Assembly (NCBI RefSeq): GCF_000425105.1
Contig: NZ_AULD01000005.1
Span: forward strand, 310,001-374,000
Direction of reading: 5' to 3'
DNA: 64,000 bases
Origin: Agrococcus lahaulensis DSM 17612
GTDB lineage: Bacteria; Actinomycetota; Actinomycetes; Actinomycetales; Microbacteriaceae
In this document: piece by piece, positions 28,135 to 36,808 of the stretch
Numbering within the stretch: the first letter of the stretch is position 1
Layout of the letters: the number at the start of each line of letters is the position of its first letter
The notes under the pieces: model-generated
Databases searched by the model: none
What the model was told of the DNA's origin: nothing
Seen by the model: only the letters and a program-made list of their open reading frames with translations
Made by a program: the position numbers and the translations under genes

Positions 28135-29070
28135 ATGCCCTCCCCCGCTCCGCTGCCAGAGCCGCTCGCGAGCGGCGCCTTCTCGACCGCGGAGGCGCTG
28201 AGGCTCGGCGTGTCGCGTCGGCGGCTCCGCGCGGCCGATCTCGAGCGCCCGTTCCACGGCGTGCGCGCCGACGCCCCGCCCGACTCGGTGCTGGCGCTCG
28301 CGCTCGCCTTCGCGCCGCGGATGCGCGACGGGCACGTGTTCGCGGGCATCACCGCGGCCCGCTTGTGGGGGCTGCCGGTCGAGGCGGCGTGGCGCACCGA
28401 CGAGCCGCTCGTCATCGGCGTGCCCGGCGGCATGGCGCGGACTCGAGCCGCCGGGGTGCGATCCCTGCAGTTCGCCAGCTCGAGGCTCGGCGTCGGCGAG
28501 GTCGACGGACTGCCGACGCTCGGGCCGATCGGCGCCTTCGTCACGATGGGGCGCAGCGCCGGGCACGAGCAGCTCGTGCAGCTCGCCGATGCGCTCGTCA
28601 CGCCGTCGACGCGGTACCGAGACCTGCGGTTCGAGCGGCCGTACGCGACGCTCGACGAGCTCTCGACGGCCGTCGAGCAGTACCGGCGCGGCCCCGGCTC
28701 GGCCGCCCTGCTCGCCGCGATCGCGGCTGCGAGGGTCGGCGTCGACTCGCCGCGCGAGACGCGATCTCGCCTCGCGATCGTCGCGGCCGGGCTGCCGGAG
28801 CCCGTCGTGCAGCACCCCGTCTGGCACGAGGGCCGGCTCGTCGCGGAGCTCGACCTCGCCTACCCCGAGCTGCGCATCGCGATCGAGTACGAGGGCGACC
28901 ACCACCGCACCGACGCGGAGCAGTGGGCGAAGGACATCCGGCGCCAGGAGGAGCTCGAGGCGCTCGGCTGGATCGTGATCCGGGTGACGAAGGCGGATCT
29001 GCGCGACGGCGGCCGCTCGCTCGTCGCGCGAGTGCGCGCCGCCCGCGCGCGACGCCTCGGCGTTGCCTGA
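28135..29070 (+). CDS. AbiEi-like winged-helix protein with DUF559/Vsr-type nuclease domain
   Basis: A 311-aa protein. The N-terminus (FSTAEALRLGVSRRRLRAADLE) resembles the winged helix of AbiEi-type antitoxins. The C-terminus (about 225-305) resembles the very-short-patch-repair/DUF559 nuclease fold: ELDLAYPELRIAIEYEGDHHRT contains the Asp and Glu-x-Glu positions expected at a restriction-like active site, followed by a WIVIRVT strand. No partner toxin gene is adjacent. Actinobacteria carry many such stand-alone proteins of unknown role. ATG 28135 is the best start. Confidence 0.75.
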   Translation: MPSPAPLPEPLASGAFSTAEALRLGVSRRRLRAADLERPFHGVRADAPPDSVLALALAFAPRMRDGHVFAGITAARLWGLPVEAAWRTDEPLVIGVPGGMARTRAAGVRSLQFASSRLGVGEVDGLPTLGPIGAFVTMGRSAGHEQLVQLADALVTPSTRYRDLRFERPYATLDELSTAVEQYRRGPGSAALLAAIAAARVGVDSPRETRSRLAIVAAGLPEPVVQHPVWHEGRLVAELDLAYPELRIAIEYEGDHHRTDAEQWAKDIRRQEELEALGWIVIRVTKADLRDGGRSLVARVRAARARRLGVA

Positions 29071-29074
29071 GGCC

Positions 29075-29197
29075 GGGTGGTACCGAATGGCCGCTCGGGC
29101 TCGGCTCCAGGCGGCAAATCGGTACCACCCTCGCCGCGGGGTGGTACCGAATGGTCGCTCGAGCCCGGCTCCAGGCGGCGAAGCGGTACCACCCTCG
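29075..29197. repeat. Tandem pair of 59-bp palindrome-ended repeats
   Basis: Two similar copies, 29075-29133 and 29139-29197 (64-base period), differ at a handful of positions. Each begins GGGTGGTACCGA and ends with its inverse (CGGTACCACCC plus TCG), so each can form a hairpin with an 11-bp terminal stem. They contain no gene and look like a duplicated REP/MITE-type element. Confidence 0.8.
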
Positions 29198-29250
29198 TGA
29201 ACTCGCACCGCGCGACCGTGGCGCGACACCTCCCGTTCGCCCGGCTCGCC

Positions 29251-29256
29251 TACGCT
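29251..29256 (+). promoter_or_regulatory. -10 element of a probable leaderless mRNA
   Basis: TACGCT ends 6 bases before the ATG of the MFS gene, with no Shine-Dalgarno between. This is the same arrangement as at 16194, 27368 and 61646. Confidence 0.4.
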
Positions 29257-29262
29257 CGGGCC

Positions 29263-30705
29263 ATGAGCGTGTCGCAGGAGCCCGCAGAGGCATCCGTCAC
29301 CCCCCAGCCGTCGCCCGACGACCTCGTGCAGCCCTCGCAAGCGGGCGTCGCGCCCGTCTCGCGCCGGGAGCTCGGCCGCCGAGCGCGCGCGTGGGCGCTG
29401 TGGGACTGGGGCTCCGCGTCGTTCAACGCCGTGGTCACGACGTTCATCTTCAGCACCTACCTCGCCTCGAGCCTCTTCGTCGACGCCGACGTCGCCGAGG
29501 CCGGCGGAGAGCCGCTCACGCGCGCACTCGCCGACAACGCGTCGATCGTCGCGTGGGCCGTCGCGATCGCGGGCGTGCTCGTCGCGCTGCTCGCCCCGAT
29601 CGTCGGGCAGCGCTCCGACGGCGGCGGCCGTCGCAAGCTGTGGGTGGGCGTCAACACCGGGCTCACGATCATCGCGATGGTGGGGATGTTCTTCGTCACC
29701 CCCGTGCCGGGCGGCATCTGGCTCGGCGCGGCGCTGCTCGCGGCGGGCAACCTGTTCTTCGAGTTCGCGAGCGTCAACTACAACGCGATGCTCCACCAGG
29801 TCTCGACGAAGCAGGCGCTCGGGCGCACGTCGGGCTTCGGCTGGGGCATGGGCTACGTCGGCGGCATCGTGCTGCTCGGCCTGCTGCTCGTGCTGTTCAT
29901 CTTCGACATGGGCGGCGAGGGCAACGGCATCCTCGACGTGCCCGCGGGTCGCGAGGGCGCGGGCCTCGACGTGCGCCTCGCGGTGCTCGCGAGCGCCGTG
30001 TGGTTCCTCGCGTTCGCGATCCCCCTGCTCGTGCGCGTGCCGGAGGTGCCGCCGACCGGTGCCGCGCCCAAGCGCGTCGGCATCCTCGAGTCGTACCGCA
30101 TCCTCTTCCGCACCATCGGGCGCATCGGCCGCCGCGCACCCAAGACGCTGCTCTTCCTGCTCGCCTCCGCCATCTTCCGCGACGGGCTCTCGGGCGTCTT
30201 CACCTTCGGCGCCATCATCGCGGCCCAGGTCTTCGGCTTCAGCTCGACCGAGGTCATCCTCTTCGCGATCGCCGCGAACGTCACCGCGGGCATCGGCACG
30301 TTCGTCGGCGGCTGGGCCGACGACCGCTTCGGGCCCAAGGTCGTCATCATCGTGTCGCTCGCCGTGCTCGTGGTCTCGGGCTCGGCCGTCATCTTCGTCG
30401 ACGGCAAGGGCATGTTCTGGCTGTGCGGGCTCGCGCTCGCGACGTTCGTCGGCCCGGTGCAGTCGGCATCCCGCAGCTTCATGGCGCGCATCACGCCCGA
30501 GGGGCGCGAGGGCGAGATGTTCGGCCTCCACGCGACGACCGGGCGCTCGGTCTCGTTCCTCACCGCGACCCTGTTCGGGGTCTTCGTCTCGCTCGCCGGC
30601 GACACGCGCTTCGGCATCCTCGGCATCGTGCTCGTGCTCGCGGCAGGCCTGCTGCTCGTGCTGCCCGTGCACCCGAAGCCGACGACGATCGACGACCGCG
30701 ACTGA
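29263..30705 (+). CDS. UMF1/Atg22-like MFS transporter
   Basis: A 480-aa membrane protein with about 12 helices. The first helix region WALWDWGSASFNAVVTTFIF is the UMF1 (vacuole effluxer Atg22-like) hallmark, followed by the GQRSDGGGRRK loop and RSFMARITPEGREGEMFGL in the second half. Fungal Atg22 exports amino acids; bacterial members are uncharacterised, so solute and direction are open. ATG 29263 is supported by the -10 just upstream. Confidence 0.85.
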   Translation: MSVSQEPAEASVTPQPSPDDLVQPSQAGVAPVSRRELGRRARAWALWDWGSASFNAVVTTFIFSTYLASSLFVDADVAEAGGEPLTRALADNASIVAWAVAIAGVLVALLAPIVGQRSDGGGRRKLWVGVNTGLTIIAMVGMFFVTPVPGGIWLGAALLAAGNLFFEFASVNYNAMLHQVSTKQALGRTSGFGWGMGYVGGIVLLGLLLVLFIFDMGGEGNGILDVPAGREGAGLDVRLAVLASAVWFLAFAIPLLVRVPEVPPTGAAPKRVGILESYRILFRTIGRIGRRAPKTLLFLLASAIFRDGLSGVFTFGAIIAAQVFGFSSTEVILFAIAANVTAGIGTFVGGWADDRFGPKVVIIVSLAVLVVSGSAVIFVDGKGMFWLCGLALATFVGPVQSASRSFMARITPEGREGEMFGLHATTGRSVSFLTATLFGVFVSLAGDTRFGILGIVLVLAAGLLLVLPVHPKPTTIDDRD

Positions 30706-30811
30706 GGCGGCTCGGGCCCGCGCTCGCCGCGGCGGGGAGTAGTCCCCATCGCGGCTCCAGGGTCGAGTGCATATCGTCAGAGGCGTCCCCGTCCCCCGAC
30801 CCGGAAGCCCC

Positions 30812-31111
30812 GTGAACATCAAGGTCAACTACGCGATGCTCGAGCGCCTCGAGTCGCGCGTCGCAGAGATCATCGAGGAGTTCGAGCAGGCCTCCTCGCG
30901 CCGCGAGGATCTCGTCGCCGCTGTCGGCCGCCCCGACGGGCACGCCGACCTGCAGTCGCGCGTGCACGACTTCGAGGGCCAGTGGGACGACCGCCGGAAG
31001 CAGCTGCGCGAGGGGCTCGACGCCGTGCTCGAGAGCGCGACGAAGCTGCGCGAGGGGTGGCAGACGGGCGACAAGGAGCTCGCCGACGGCATGCAGAGCG
31101 AGGAGCAGTAG
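30812..31111 (+). CDS. Small helical-hairpin protein, Esx/WXG100-like
   Basis: A 99-aa protein predicted to form two long helices (about 3-35 and 45-95) broken at AVGRPDG. A conserved-looking FEGQWDDRRKQLREGLD segment lies at the start of helix 2. It has no true WXG turn, but size, hairpin and position directly before a large helical/transmembrane protein resemble Esx-like partners of type VII secreted toxins. GTG 30812 has GGAAG upstream. Its stop shares one base with the next start (TAGTG). No secretion ATPase is in the window. Confidence 0.6.
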   Translation: MNIKVNYAMLERLESRVAEIIEEFEQASSRREDLVAAVGRPDGHADLQSRVHDFEGQWDDRRKQLREGLDAVLESATKLREGWQTGDKELADGMQSEEQ

Positions 31112-32352
31112 TGGCCGCGATGGAGCAGTCCCCCGGGAAGCACGACATCCACGTGCTCGAGGGCGACGCGTCCGACATCTGGCAGCGCGGCAGCGACATC
31201 GTGAGCCTCGGGGTCAAGATGACCCTGGCCGCCTCGACGATGGAGACGCTTGTCACCGATGGCGCCGAGCAGGAGGGGCAGTGGGTCGACAAGCTCACGG
31301 AGGTCTCGAAGGAGGTCTACGAGGAGCTGGACAAGGCCGGCACCTTCTACATGCGCGTCGGGCCGTACGTGCGCGACTACGGCACCGCGCTCTCGACCGC
31401 GCAGTCGAAGATGAAGCGCATCGTGCCCGAGTGCGAGCGGCTCTGGGAGATCTACGAGACGAAGCTCGAGGCCTACGAGGAGGCCGTCGCGAGACCTGTC
31501 TCCTGCCCGACGGGCGAGGACGCTGATGACCCGGCGGCGCGGACGCAGGCGGAGCAGGCCCGGACGGAGGCGATCGACGCGGCCAGGCTCGCGAGGGACA
31601 CCGCCTACGAGAACTGGGAGACCGAGGCGAAGGACTACGACACCGCGTACGACGCGTGGTGGGAGGAGTTCGAGGAGGCGTACAAGGGCATCGAGACGCA
31701 GAACGGCAAGGGCCTCGAGGACAGCTGGCTCGACAACCTCGACGGCCTCGTCGAGTTCGTGCAGACGGTGCTCTCGGTCGCCGGGCTCGTGCTCGCCGCG
31801 CTCGCGCTCATCGTCGGCGGCCCGATCGTCGGGCTCCTCGCGCTCATCGTCGGCGTCGTCGCGCTCGGCCTGACGATCTACCAGTTCGCGCGCGGCGACG
31901 CGAGCGGCTGGGACCTCGGCTTCGCGATCGTCGGCGTGCTGCCGATCGGCTCGCTCGGCGACTTCGCCTCCGGCGGCATCAAGACCGGCATGAAGAGCTG
32001 GGTCGGCGCGTCGGGCACGTCGTTCGGCGACGACGCGGCCCGATGGAGCCTGTCCGCGACCGGTTCCGGACTGAACCCGAAGACCTGGGTCGCCAACATG
32101 CGCGGCCTCGCGCCCGAGGCCGGGTACCTGGCCGGCGAGAGCTTCGAGATGATCGGGGAGTTCCTGTCGACGCACGGCGACGACACGTGGGAGGCGCTCG
32201 GCGACCTCGACCACCTGCCGTGGACCGCGGCCCACATCGGCGACCTCGCCGGCAACTACTTCGGCGTGCTGCCGGGCGTCGTGCGCGACACCGTCGGCCT
32301 CTTCACCGGCATCCCTGGCACCTACGAGCAGCTGCGCTGGCCGACGTATTGA
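31111..32352 (+). CDS. Effector-like protein: helical N-terminus, hydrophobic core, unknown C-terminus
   Basis: A 413-aa protein. Residues 1-205 are mostly alpha-helical and Trp/Glu-rich, like LXG/WXG delivery domains. Two transmembrane helices follow (about 213-236 and 238-260), then a GDFASGG loop and a 150-residue C-terminus without a recognisable enzyme motif. The layout resembles polymorphic toxins or pore-formers delivered by type VII systems, but I see no catalytic signature. The start is GTG 31111, overlapping the upstream stop by one base. It is followed 30 bases later by possible partner genes. Confidence 0.6.
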   Translation: MAAMEQSPGKHDIHVLEGDASDIWQRGSDIVSLGVKMTLAASTMETLVTDGAEQEGQWVDKLTEVSKEVYEELDKAGTFYMRVGPYVRDYGTALSTAQSKMKRIVPECERLWEIYETKLEAYEEAVARPVSCPTGEDADDPAARTQAEQARTEAIDAARLARDTAYENWETEAKDYDTAYDAWWEEFEEAYKGIETQNGKGLEDSWLDNLDGLVEFVQTVLSVAGLVLAALALIVGGPIVGLLALIVGVVALGLTIYQFARGDASGWDLGFAIVGVLPIGSLGDFASGGIKTGMKSWVGASGTSFGDDAARWSLSATGSGLNPKTWVANMRGLAPEAGYLAGESFEMIGEFLSTHGDDTWEALGDLDHLPWTAAHIGDLAGNYFGVLPGVVRDTVGLFTGIPGTYEQLRWPTY

Positions 32353-32382
32353 CCCCGATAGCCTGGCCGCGGAGGTGGCCGG

Positions 32383-32994
32383 ATGACTGATCTGCGCACG
32401 CTGCTGCGCGGCGGCGACGACACGGTGCCCGCGTTCCGCATGCTGCTGCCGCAGGGGTGGGTCTCGTATAGCCCCGACGAGCAGTCGCAGGAGGAGCTGC
32501 TCGCGGCCGCCGCGAAGCGGCTCGCGACCGCCGGCCGGCCGGATCTGCTCGTGCAGCTGCGCCGGCACGCCGCGACCGCCTTCAGCCAGCTGCGCGAGCA
32601 GCGGGCGATCCTCGTGATGATGCCGGGGGAGGAAGCGCCTCAGTCGCTCTTCCTGCCCGCGACGATCACCGCCGTCGAGCGAGTCAGCACGCCCGACGCG
32701 CCCGTGCGCGAGGTCGTCGTCGACGCCATCCGGCGCAAGGGCGCGAAGCCGCTCGACGACCGGGGCGTCATCGTCCGCTGGCTCGAGCGGCGGGACGTCG
32801 AGCTCGACGGCGAGTCGAGCGCGACGACCTCGATCGTCTACGTGATCGCCGTGCCCGGCACCGGGCGGCGCCGTGCCCTGCAGCTCACGGCCGTCATCAC
32901 GCATCCGACCGACCTGCCCGCCGACGACGACGTGCTCGAGCAGTGGATCGCACTCATCGACGCCCACGTCGCGACCTTCGCCTGGGAGCCCTGA
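32383..32994 (+). CDS. Unrecognised 203-aa protein, third gene of the Esx-like cluster
   Basis: An alpha/beta protein with no signal peptide or membrane helix. AFRMLLPQGWVSY near residue 18 resembles the opening strand of Mog1/PsbP/DcrB-like folds often seen beside secretion effectors; this is inference from pattern only. The C-terminal half alternates strands (IVYVIAVPG, ALQLTAVITHP) and ends with a helix (DDVLEQWIALIDAHVATF). ATG 32383 has a good GGAGGTGG site. Its stop shares one base with the next gene's start. A chaperone or immunity role is possible. Confidence 0.6.
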   Translation: MTDLRTLLRGGDDTVPAFRMLLPQGWVSYSPDEQSQEELLAAAAKRLATAGRPDLLVQLRRHAATAFSQLREQRAILVMMPGEEAPQSLFLPATITAVERVSTPDAPVREVVVDAIRRKGAKPLDDRGVIVRWLERRDVELDGESSATTSIVYVIAVPGTGRRRALQLTAVITHPTDLPADDDVLEQWIALIDAHVATFAWEP

Positions 32995-33605
32995 TGCACG
33001 GCATCGAAGTCGACTTCGACCCGACGCTCACCGTCGAGGTGCCGCGCGAGCAGCCCTCCCCCGGCTGGGCGCACGCCGAGCTCGAGCGCCTCGGCGCGCA
33101 CGATCCGGGGCTGCTCGAGGATCGCGAGGGCGTGGTGCGCTGGCTCGACGCCGTGCGCGGCGGGGTCGCCCCGACCGCGACGTACACGCTCGCGGTGCGC
33201 TCGCCGCAAGTGAGCGCGCTCGCGGTGCTGCGCTTCGACGTGATCGAGGGAGCGCTGCCCGACGACGCGCAGCGCACGATCCTCGAGCCGCCCGCGACGC
33301 TTCCGCCCCGGCACGACGTCGTCGAGCTCGCGGGCCTCGGCGAGGCGCTGCGCATGCAGGTGCTCGCCGAGCGCGCCGGCGAGCCGTACTCGCTCGTGCA
33401 GTGGCTCGCGGTGCGCGAGGGCGGCTCGGTGATCGCCTCGCTCGGCCCGCTCCCGCCGCAGGGCATCGAGGCGTTCCGGCCCTACGCCGAGGCCGTCGTC
33501 GGCGGCGCGCGCCCCATCGGGCTCGAGCTCGACGGCGTGCCGTGGCTCGAGCAGCGCTCGCGGCTCGTCGAGGTCGTGCCGCCGGTCGAGAGCTGGAACG
33601 CGTGA
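32994..33605 (+). CDS. Unrecognised 203-aa protein, fourth gene of the Esx-like cluster
   Basis: A soluble, strand-rich protein, beginning HGIEVDFDPTLTVEVP, with repeated short hydrophobic strands (TYTLAVRS, SALAVLRFDVI, YSLVQWLAVREGG). It resembles the preceding protein in size and general build but not in sequence. ATG 32994 overlaps the previous TGA (TGATG) and its own stop overlaps the next GTG. It may act with its neighbours as an immunity or adaptor protein. No function is known. Confidence 0.6.
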   Translation: MHGIEVDFDPTLTVEVPREQPSPGWAHAELERLGAHDPGLLEDREGVVRWLDAVRGGVAPTATYTLAVRSPQVSALAVLRFDVIEGALPDDAQRTILEPPATLPPRHDVVELAGLGEALRMQVLAERAGEPYSLVQWLAVREGGSVIASLGPLPPQGIEAFRPYAEAVVGGARPIGLELDGVPWLEQRSRLVEVVPPVESWNA

Positions 33606-34408
33606 GCGCCGCCGGGTATGCCGCTCACCGCTCGAGCTTCGCGGCCGACGACTGGTGGCGGATGGAGGCGGCAGCGTTCCGCGGCGAGGATCGCGTGCGC
33701 GACGCGCTCGCGATGACGGCGCCGCGCCACCTGGCGCTCATGCTGCGCGGCGAGCGACGCGGAGCGCCCGGGTGGCAGCGCGCGCTCAGCGTGCCCAAGG
33801 TCGCGCTCATCATCGGCGGGCTCGCCCTCACGTTCGTCTGGGGACTGCCCGTCTTCGCGTGGATCCTCCTCGGCGAGGGCGGCGGGCTCGCGGTCGGCAG
33901 CTTCGGCATCATCGCGACCATCTCGACGCTGCTCGGCATCCCCGCCCTCGTCGAGGAGCTGCGCTCGCGCGGCGCCGACCGCGGCGGGCCCGGTGTCTGG
34001 ATCGTGCGAGGTGTGCCGGCGGTGCTCGGCGCGATCGGCGCGATCGCCTGGCTCGCCTCCGGTGCCGAGGTCGACGACTCGCTCGTCGGGTCGGGCATCC
34101 CTGTCACGGGCGCGTGGGTCGTCCCCATGGTCGCCGACGCCCTGCTGAGCGTGGCGCTCGTCGTGCTCGCCCGCCGCGGCTCGCGCTCCGCACCGGCGCT
34201 GCGGAGCGATCGCTCCGTCGCTCGGCTCGCCGACGCGGTCGACGCGCTGCCCCCGGCGCGCCGGGATGAGATCGCGCGCGATCTGCGAGCAGCGATCGAC
34301 ATCCTCGAGCAGGCGGGCGCGATCGACGCGACCGCGGCGCGCCGCGCTCGCGCCGCAGAGCTCGGCGCGCTCGCCGCGACGATGGCGCCCGAGCGCGCGA
34401 CCGCTTGA
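33602..34408 (+). CDS. Membrane protein, last gene of the Esx-like cluster
   Basis: A 268-aa protein with a cytosolic N-terminus (about 60 residues), four to five transmembrane helices (about 62-85, 95-118, 133-155, 170-195), and a soluble helical C-terminus (RLADAVDALPPARRDEIARDLRAAIDILEQAGAID). It starts at GTG 33602, which overlaps the upstream stop (GTGA). A membrane partner that protects against or anchors the upstream effector-like protein is a reasonable but untested idea. Confidence 0.6.
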   Translation: MSAAGYAAHRSSFAADDWWRMEAAAFRGEDRVRDALAMTAPRHLALMLRGERRGAPGWQRALSVPKVALIIGGLALTFVWGLPVFAWILLGEGGGLAVGSFGIIATISTLLGIPALVEELRSRGADRGGPGVWIVRGVPAVLGAIGAIAWLASGAEVDDSLVGSGIPVTGAWVVPMVADALLSVALVVLARRGSRSAPALRSDRSVARLADAVDALPPARRDEIARDLRAAIDILEQAGAIDATAARRARAAELGALAATMAPERATA

Positions 34409-34471
34409 GCCGAACCGCCTGAGATGAACCGACCGGCCGAATAGATCCCGCCGCCGGGCTGTTGGCTTCGG

Positions 34472-34485
34472 TGACCGGTCGTTCC
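34472..34485 (+). promoter_or_regulatory. Candidate TetR-type operator of the SDR gene
   Basis: GTGACCGGTCGTTC lies 48 bases before the SDR start. The same 14-mer with one difference occurs on the other strand at 61859-61872, 49 bases before the thiolase operon. The core is an imperfect palindrome like those bound by TetR regulators. Confidence 0.45.
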
Positions 34486-34533
34486 GGCCGGCCTCGGACG
34501 ATGCCCTGCGAGGGGCGCGAAGGAGTGATGAGC

Positions 34534-35286
34534 ATGAGTGGACAGTTCGCAGGCAAGACCGCAGTCGTGACCGGTGGCGGATCGGGGATCGGCAAGGCCG
34601 TCGCGATCCGGCTCACCGCCGAGGGCGCCAACGTCGTGGTGAACGACCTGAAGCTCGAGGTCGCCCAGTCGGTCGTCGACGAGATCACCGCGGCCGGCGG
34701 CACGGCGGTCGCGATCGCCGGCGACGTCGGCAGGCCCGACGACGTCAAGGCGGCCGTCGACAAGGCGGTCGAGGAGTACGGCGCGCTCCACCTCGCCTTC
34801 AACAACGCGGGCATCGGCGGCCCGCAGGGCCTCGCGGAGGACATCGACATCGAGGGCTACCAGCAGCTCATGGACGTCAACCTCCACTCCGTCTTCTACG
34901 GCATGCACTTCCAGCTGCCGCAGATCGTCGCCGCCGGCGGCGGCGCCATCGTCAACACCTCGTCGATCCTCGGCGTCGTGGGCGACGCCAACGCGCTGCC
35001 CTACGTCGCGGCCAAGCACGGCGTCGCCGGCATGACGAAGGCCGCCGCGCTCAGCTACGCCGACAAGGGCGTGCGCATCAACTCGGTGCACCCCGGCTAC
35101 ATCGACACCCCGCTGCTGAGCGGGCTGCCGCAGGACCTCTACGACGGCCTCGTCGGCAAGCACCCCATCGGCCGCCTCGGTCGCGCCGAGGAGGTCGCCG
35201 AGCTCGTGCTCTTCCTGCTCTCGGACAAGGCGAGCTACATCACGGGCTCGCAGCACCTCGTCGACGGCGGCTACACCGCGCAGTAG
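34534..35286 (+). CDS. Short-chain dehydrogenase/reductase (SDR)
   Basis: A 250-aa classical SDR. The coenzyme motif TGGGSGIG is at 13-20, NNAG at 90-93, and the catalytic triad S143 or S144, Y157 and K161 (YVAAK). The C-terminal DGGYTAQ is typical. D38 after the second strand (NDLK) suggests NAD(H) preference. ATG 34534 is chosen because AGGAG lies 8 bases upstream; ATG 34528 is possible. It may share a regulator with the thiolase operon. The substrate is unknown. Confidence 0.9.
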   Translation: MSGQFAGKTAVVTGGGSGIGKAVAIRLTAEGANVVVNDLKLEVAQSVVDEITAAGGTAVAIAGDVGRPDDVKAAVDKAVEEYGALHLAFNNAGIGGPQGLAEDIDIEGYQQLMDVNLHSVFYGMHFQLPQIVAAGGGAIVNTSSILGVVGDANALPYVAAKHGVAGMTKAAALSYADKGVRINSVHPGYIDTPLLSGLPQDLYDGLVGKHPIGRLGRAEEVAELVLFLLSDKASYITGSQHLVDGGYTAQ

Positions 35287-35304
35287 CGCCACGCAGCAGC
35301 GCTC

Positions 35305-35335
35305 GAGGGTCGGCCCGCGTGACGGGCCGGCCCTC
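35305..35335 (+). terminator. Terminator after the SDR gene
   Basis: A 13-bp stem with one G-U pair (35305-35317 with 35323-35335) and a 5-base loop, then CGGTCGTCC. It precedes the 2H phosphoesterase gene. Confidence 0.7.
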
Positions 35336-35370
35336 GGTCGTCCTCCGGGCGGATGCGTGAGGATGTCCGC

Positions 35371-35901
35371 ATGGACGCGGGCGAGCCGGGCGGCGCGAAG
35401 GCGATCACGAGCCTCGAGCTGCTGCTCGACGACGACGCCGAGGCCGCCGTGCGCCGCGAGTGGGACGCCCTCGCCGCAGCCGGATTCTCGAGCCTCGCCG
35501 GCCATGCGGCGGCGAGCAACCGCCCGCACGTGACGCTCGCGGTGCGCTCGAGCCCGGTGCCGCATCCGCTCTCGATCGACGCCGCCCTGCCGCTCCCGAT
35601 CGAGCTCGGGCCGCCGCTGCTGTTCGGCTCGGGCGAGCGCCGCGTGCTCGCGCGCGCGGTCGTGCCCTCGGCGGCGCTCCTCGCGCTGCACGCGGCGGTG
35701 CTGCGCGCGGCAGGCGAGGGCGACGACCCGCCGCACCTGCTGCCGGACCGCTGGATGCCGCACGTCACCCTCGCCCGCCGGCTGCGCGTCGTCGACCTGC
35801 CGGCGGCGCTCGCGCTCCTCGGACCGGCGATCGAGGGCCGCGGGGTCGCGGTGCGGCGATGGGATGCGTCGACCCGCGTCGTCACGCACGTCGCGCCGTG
35901 A
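35371..35901 (+). CDS. 2H phosphoesterase (2'-5' RNA ligase-like)
   Basis: A 176-aa protein with the two HxT/S motifs of the 2H family: RPHVTLAV near residue 52 and MPHVTLARR near 131. These enzymes act on 2',5' or cyclic phosphodiesters in RNA or nucleotides. ATG 35371 is preferred because GAGGA sits 9 bases upstream; ATG 35353 is the longer alternative. It converges on the neighbouring unknown gene with a 6-base gap. Confidence 0.82.
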   Translation: MDAGEPGGAKAITSLELLLDDDAEAAVRREWDALAAAGFSSLAGHAAASNRPHVTLAVRSSPVPHPLSIDAALPLPIELGPPLLFGSGERRVLARAVVPSAALLALHAAVLRAAGEGDDPPHLLPDRWMPHVTLARRLRVVDLPAALALLGPAIEGRGVAVRRWDASTRVVTHVAP

Positions 35902-35907
35902 CGCGGG

Positions 35908-36798
35908 TCAGAGCAGCGGGTCGGTGGGGCGGATGCGCTCGGCCTCGATCGCGGGATGCCCGAGCACGCGGCCGATGAGGTGCGCGCTGCCGCCGACGTG
36001 CGTCACGTCGAGGTCGATGTCGGTCGCGACGAGCCACGCGGGGGTGCCCTGCGGCTCCGCGGGCCAGAGGGCGTTCGGCGTGCGGCCGCGACCGCCGGGC
36101 TGCCAGCCGAGCCCGGCCGTGCGCTCCCACGCCGGGTCGGCGAGCGACTCGAGCCGGCCCCGCAGCAGCACGTGGTCGCGGCCGGTGCCCTCGGGCAGCG
36201 GCAGCAGCGCGCGATCCGCCATCGCCGCGCGCACCTCGGGGTCGATCGACGCCTCGAGCTCTGCCCGCCGCTCGCGCTCGAGGCGCCGATGGTCGGCGTC
36301 GGTGAGGGGCGGCTCACCGGGGCCCGCCCAGAACATGAAGCCGACGCCGCGAGGGTCGAGGCCGCTGCCCTCCCACACGGCGGCGAGCACCTCGGTGTCG
36401 CCGTGCTCGTCGAGCAGCAGCGTGGCGAGGTCGGCGAGCGTCGCGACGGGGATGTCGCCGAGCTGCGGCTCGATGACGCGGCGGCCGTCGGGCAGCTCGA
36501 ACGGGGACTGGCCGAACCGCGCGTCCCACGCCGCATGTGCGGGCTCGATCGGCTCGCGCATGCGCTCGCCGAGCAGCTGCGCCGCCTCGTCCCATCGCAG
36601 TGGGCGGTCGGCGTACTGCGGGGTGCCCCACGCATCCGTCTCGCCCGTGGGCGTCTCGAGCGTCGCGGGGTGCAGGATGCGCGCGTAGGCGTCGAAGATG
36701 GGCGGCACGATCGTCGCGGTCGAGGCATCCCACGCGAGCGCGTCGGCGAGCCACGCCGCGACGGAGACGTCGCGCTCGACCCGCAGCGGACCGGCCAT
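35908..36798 (-). CDS. Conserved-looking actinobacterial protein of unknown function
   Basis: A 296-aa acidic soluble protein with no signal peptide or membrane helix. It has Trp-rich patches (LADALAWDAS, RGVGFMFWAGPGEPP) and a C-terminal ATDIDLDVTHVGG. I recognise no catalytic motif. It is downstream of dcd on the same strand (10-base gap), so the two are probably co-transcribed. Codon use is like its neighbours, arguing for a real gene. Confidence 0.7.
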   Translation of the reverse strand: MAGPLRVERDVSVAAWLADALAWDASTATIVPPIFDAYARILHPATLETPTGETDAWGTPQYADRPLRWDEAAQLLGERMREPIEPAHAAWDARFGQSPFELPDGRRVIEPQLGDIPVATLADLATLLLDEHGDTEVLAAVWEGSGLDPRGVGFMFWAGPGEPPLTDADHRRLERERRAELEASIDPEVRAAMADRALLPLPEGTGRDHVLLRGRLESLADPAWERTAGLGWQPGGRGRTPNALWPAEPQGTPAWLVATDIDLDVTHVGGSAHLIGRVLGHPAIEAERIRPTDPLL

Positions 36799-36808
36799 CA
36801 GCGGCGGC

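Noticed and set aside
28135-29070. AbiE toxin-antitoxin system
   Set aside because: The N-terminus is AbiEi-like, but no AbiEii nucleotidyltransferase gene is adjacent and the C-terminus is nuclease-like.
29075-29197. CRISPR-like array
   Set aside because: Only two copies, near-identical over their whole length with a 5-base gap; no variable spacers or cas genes.
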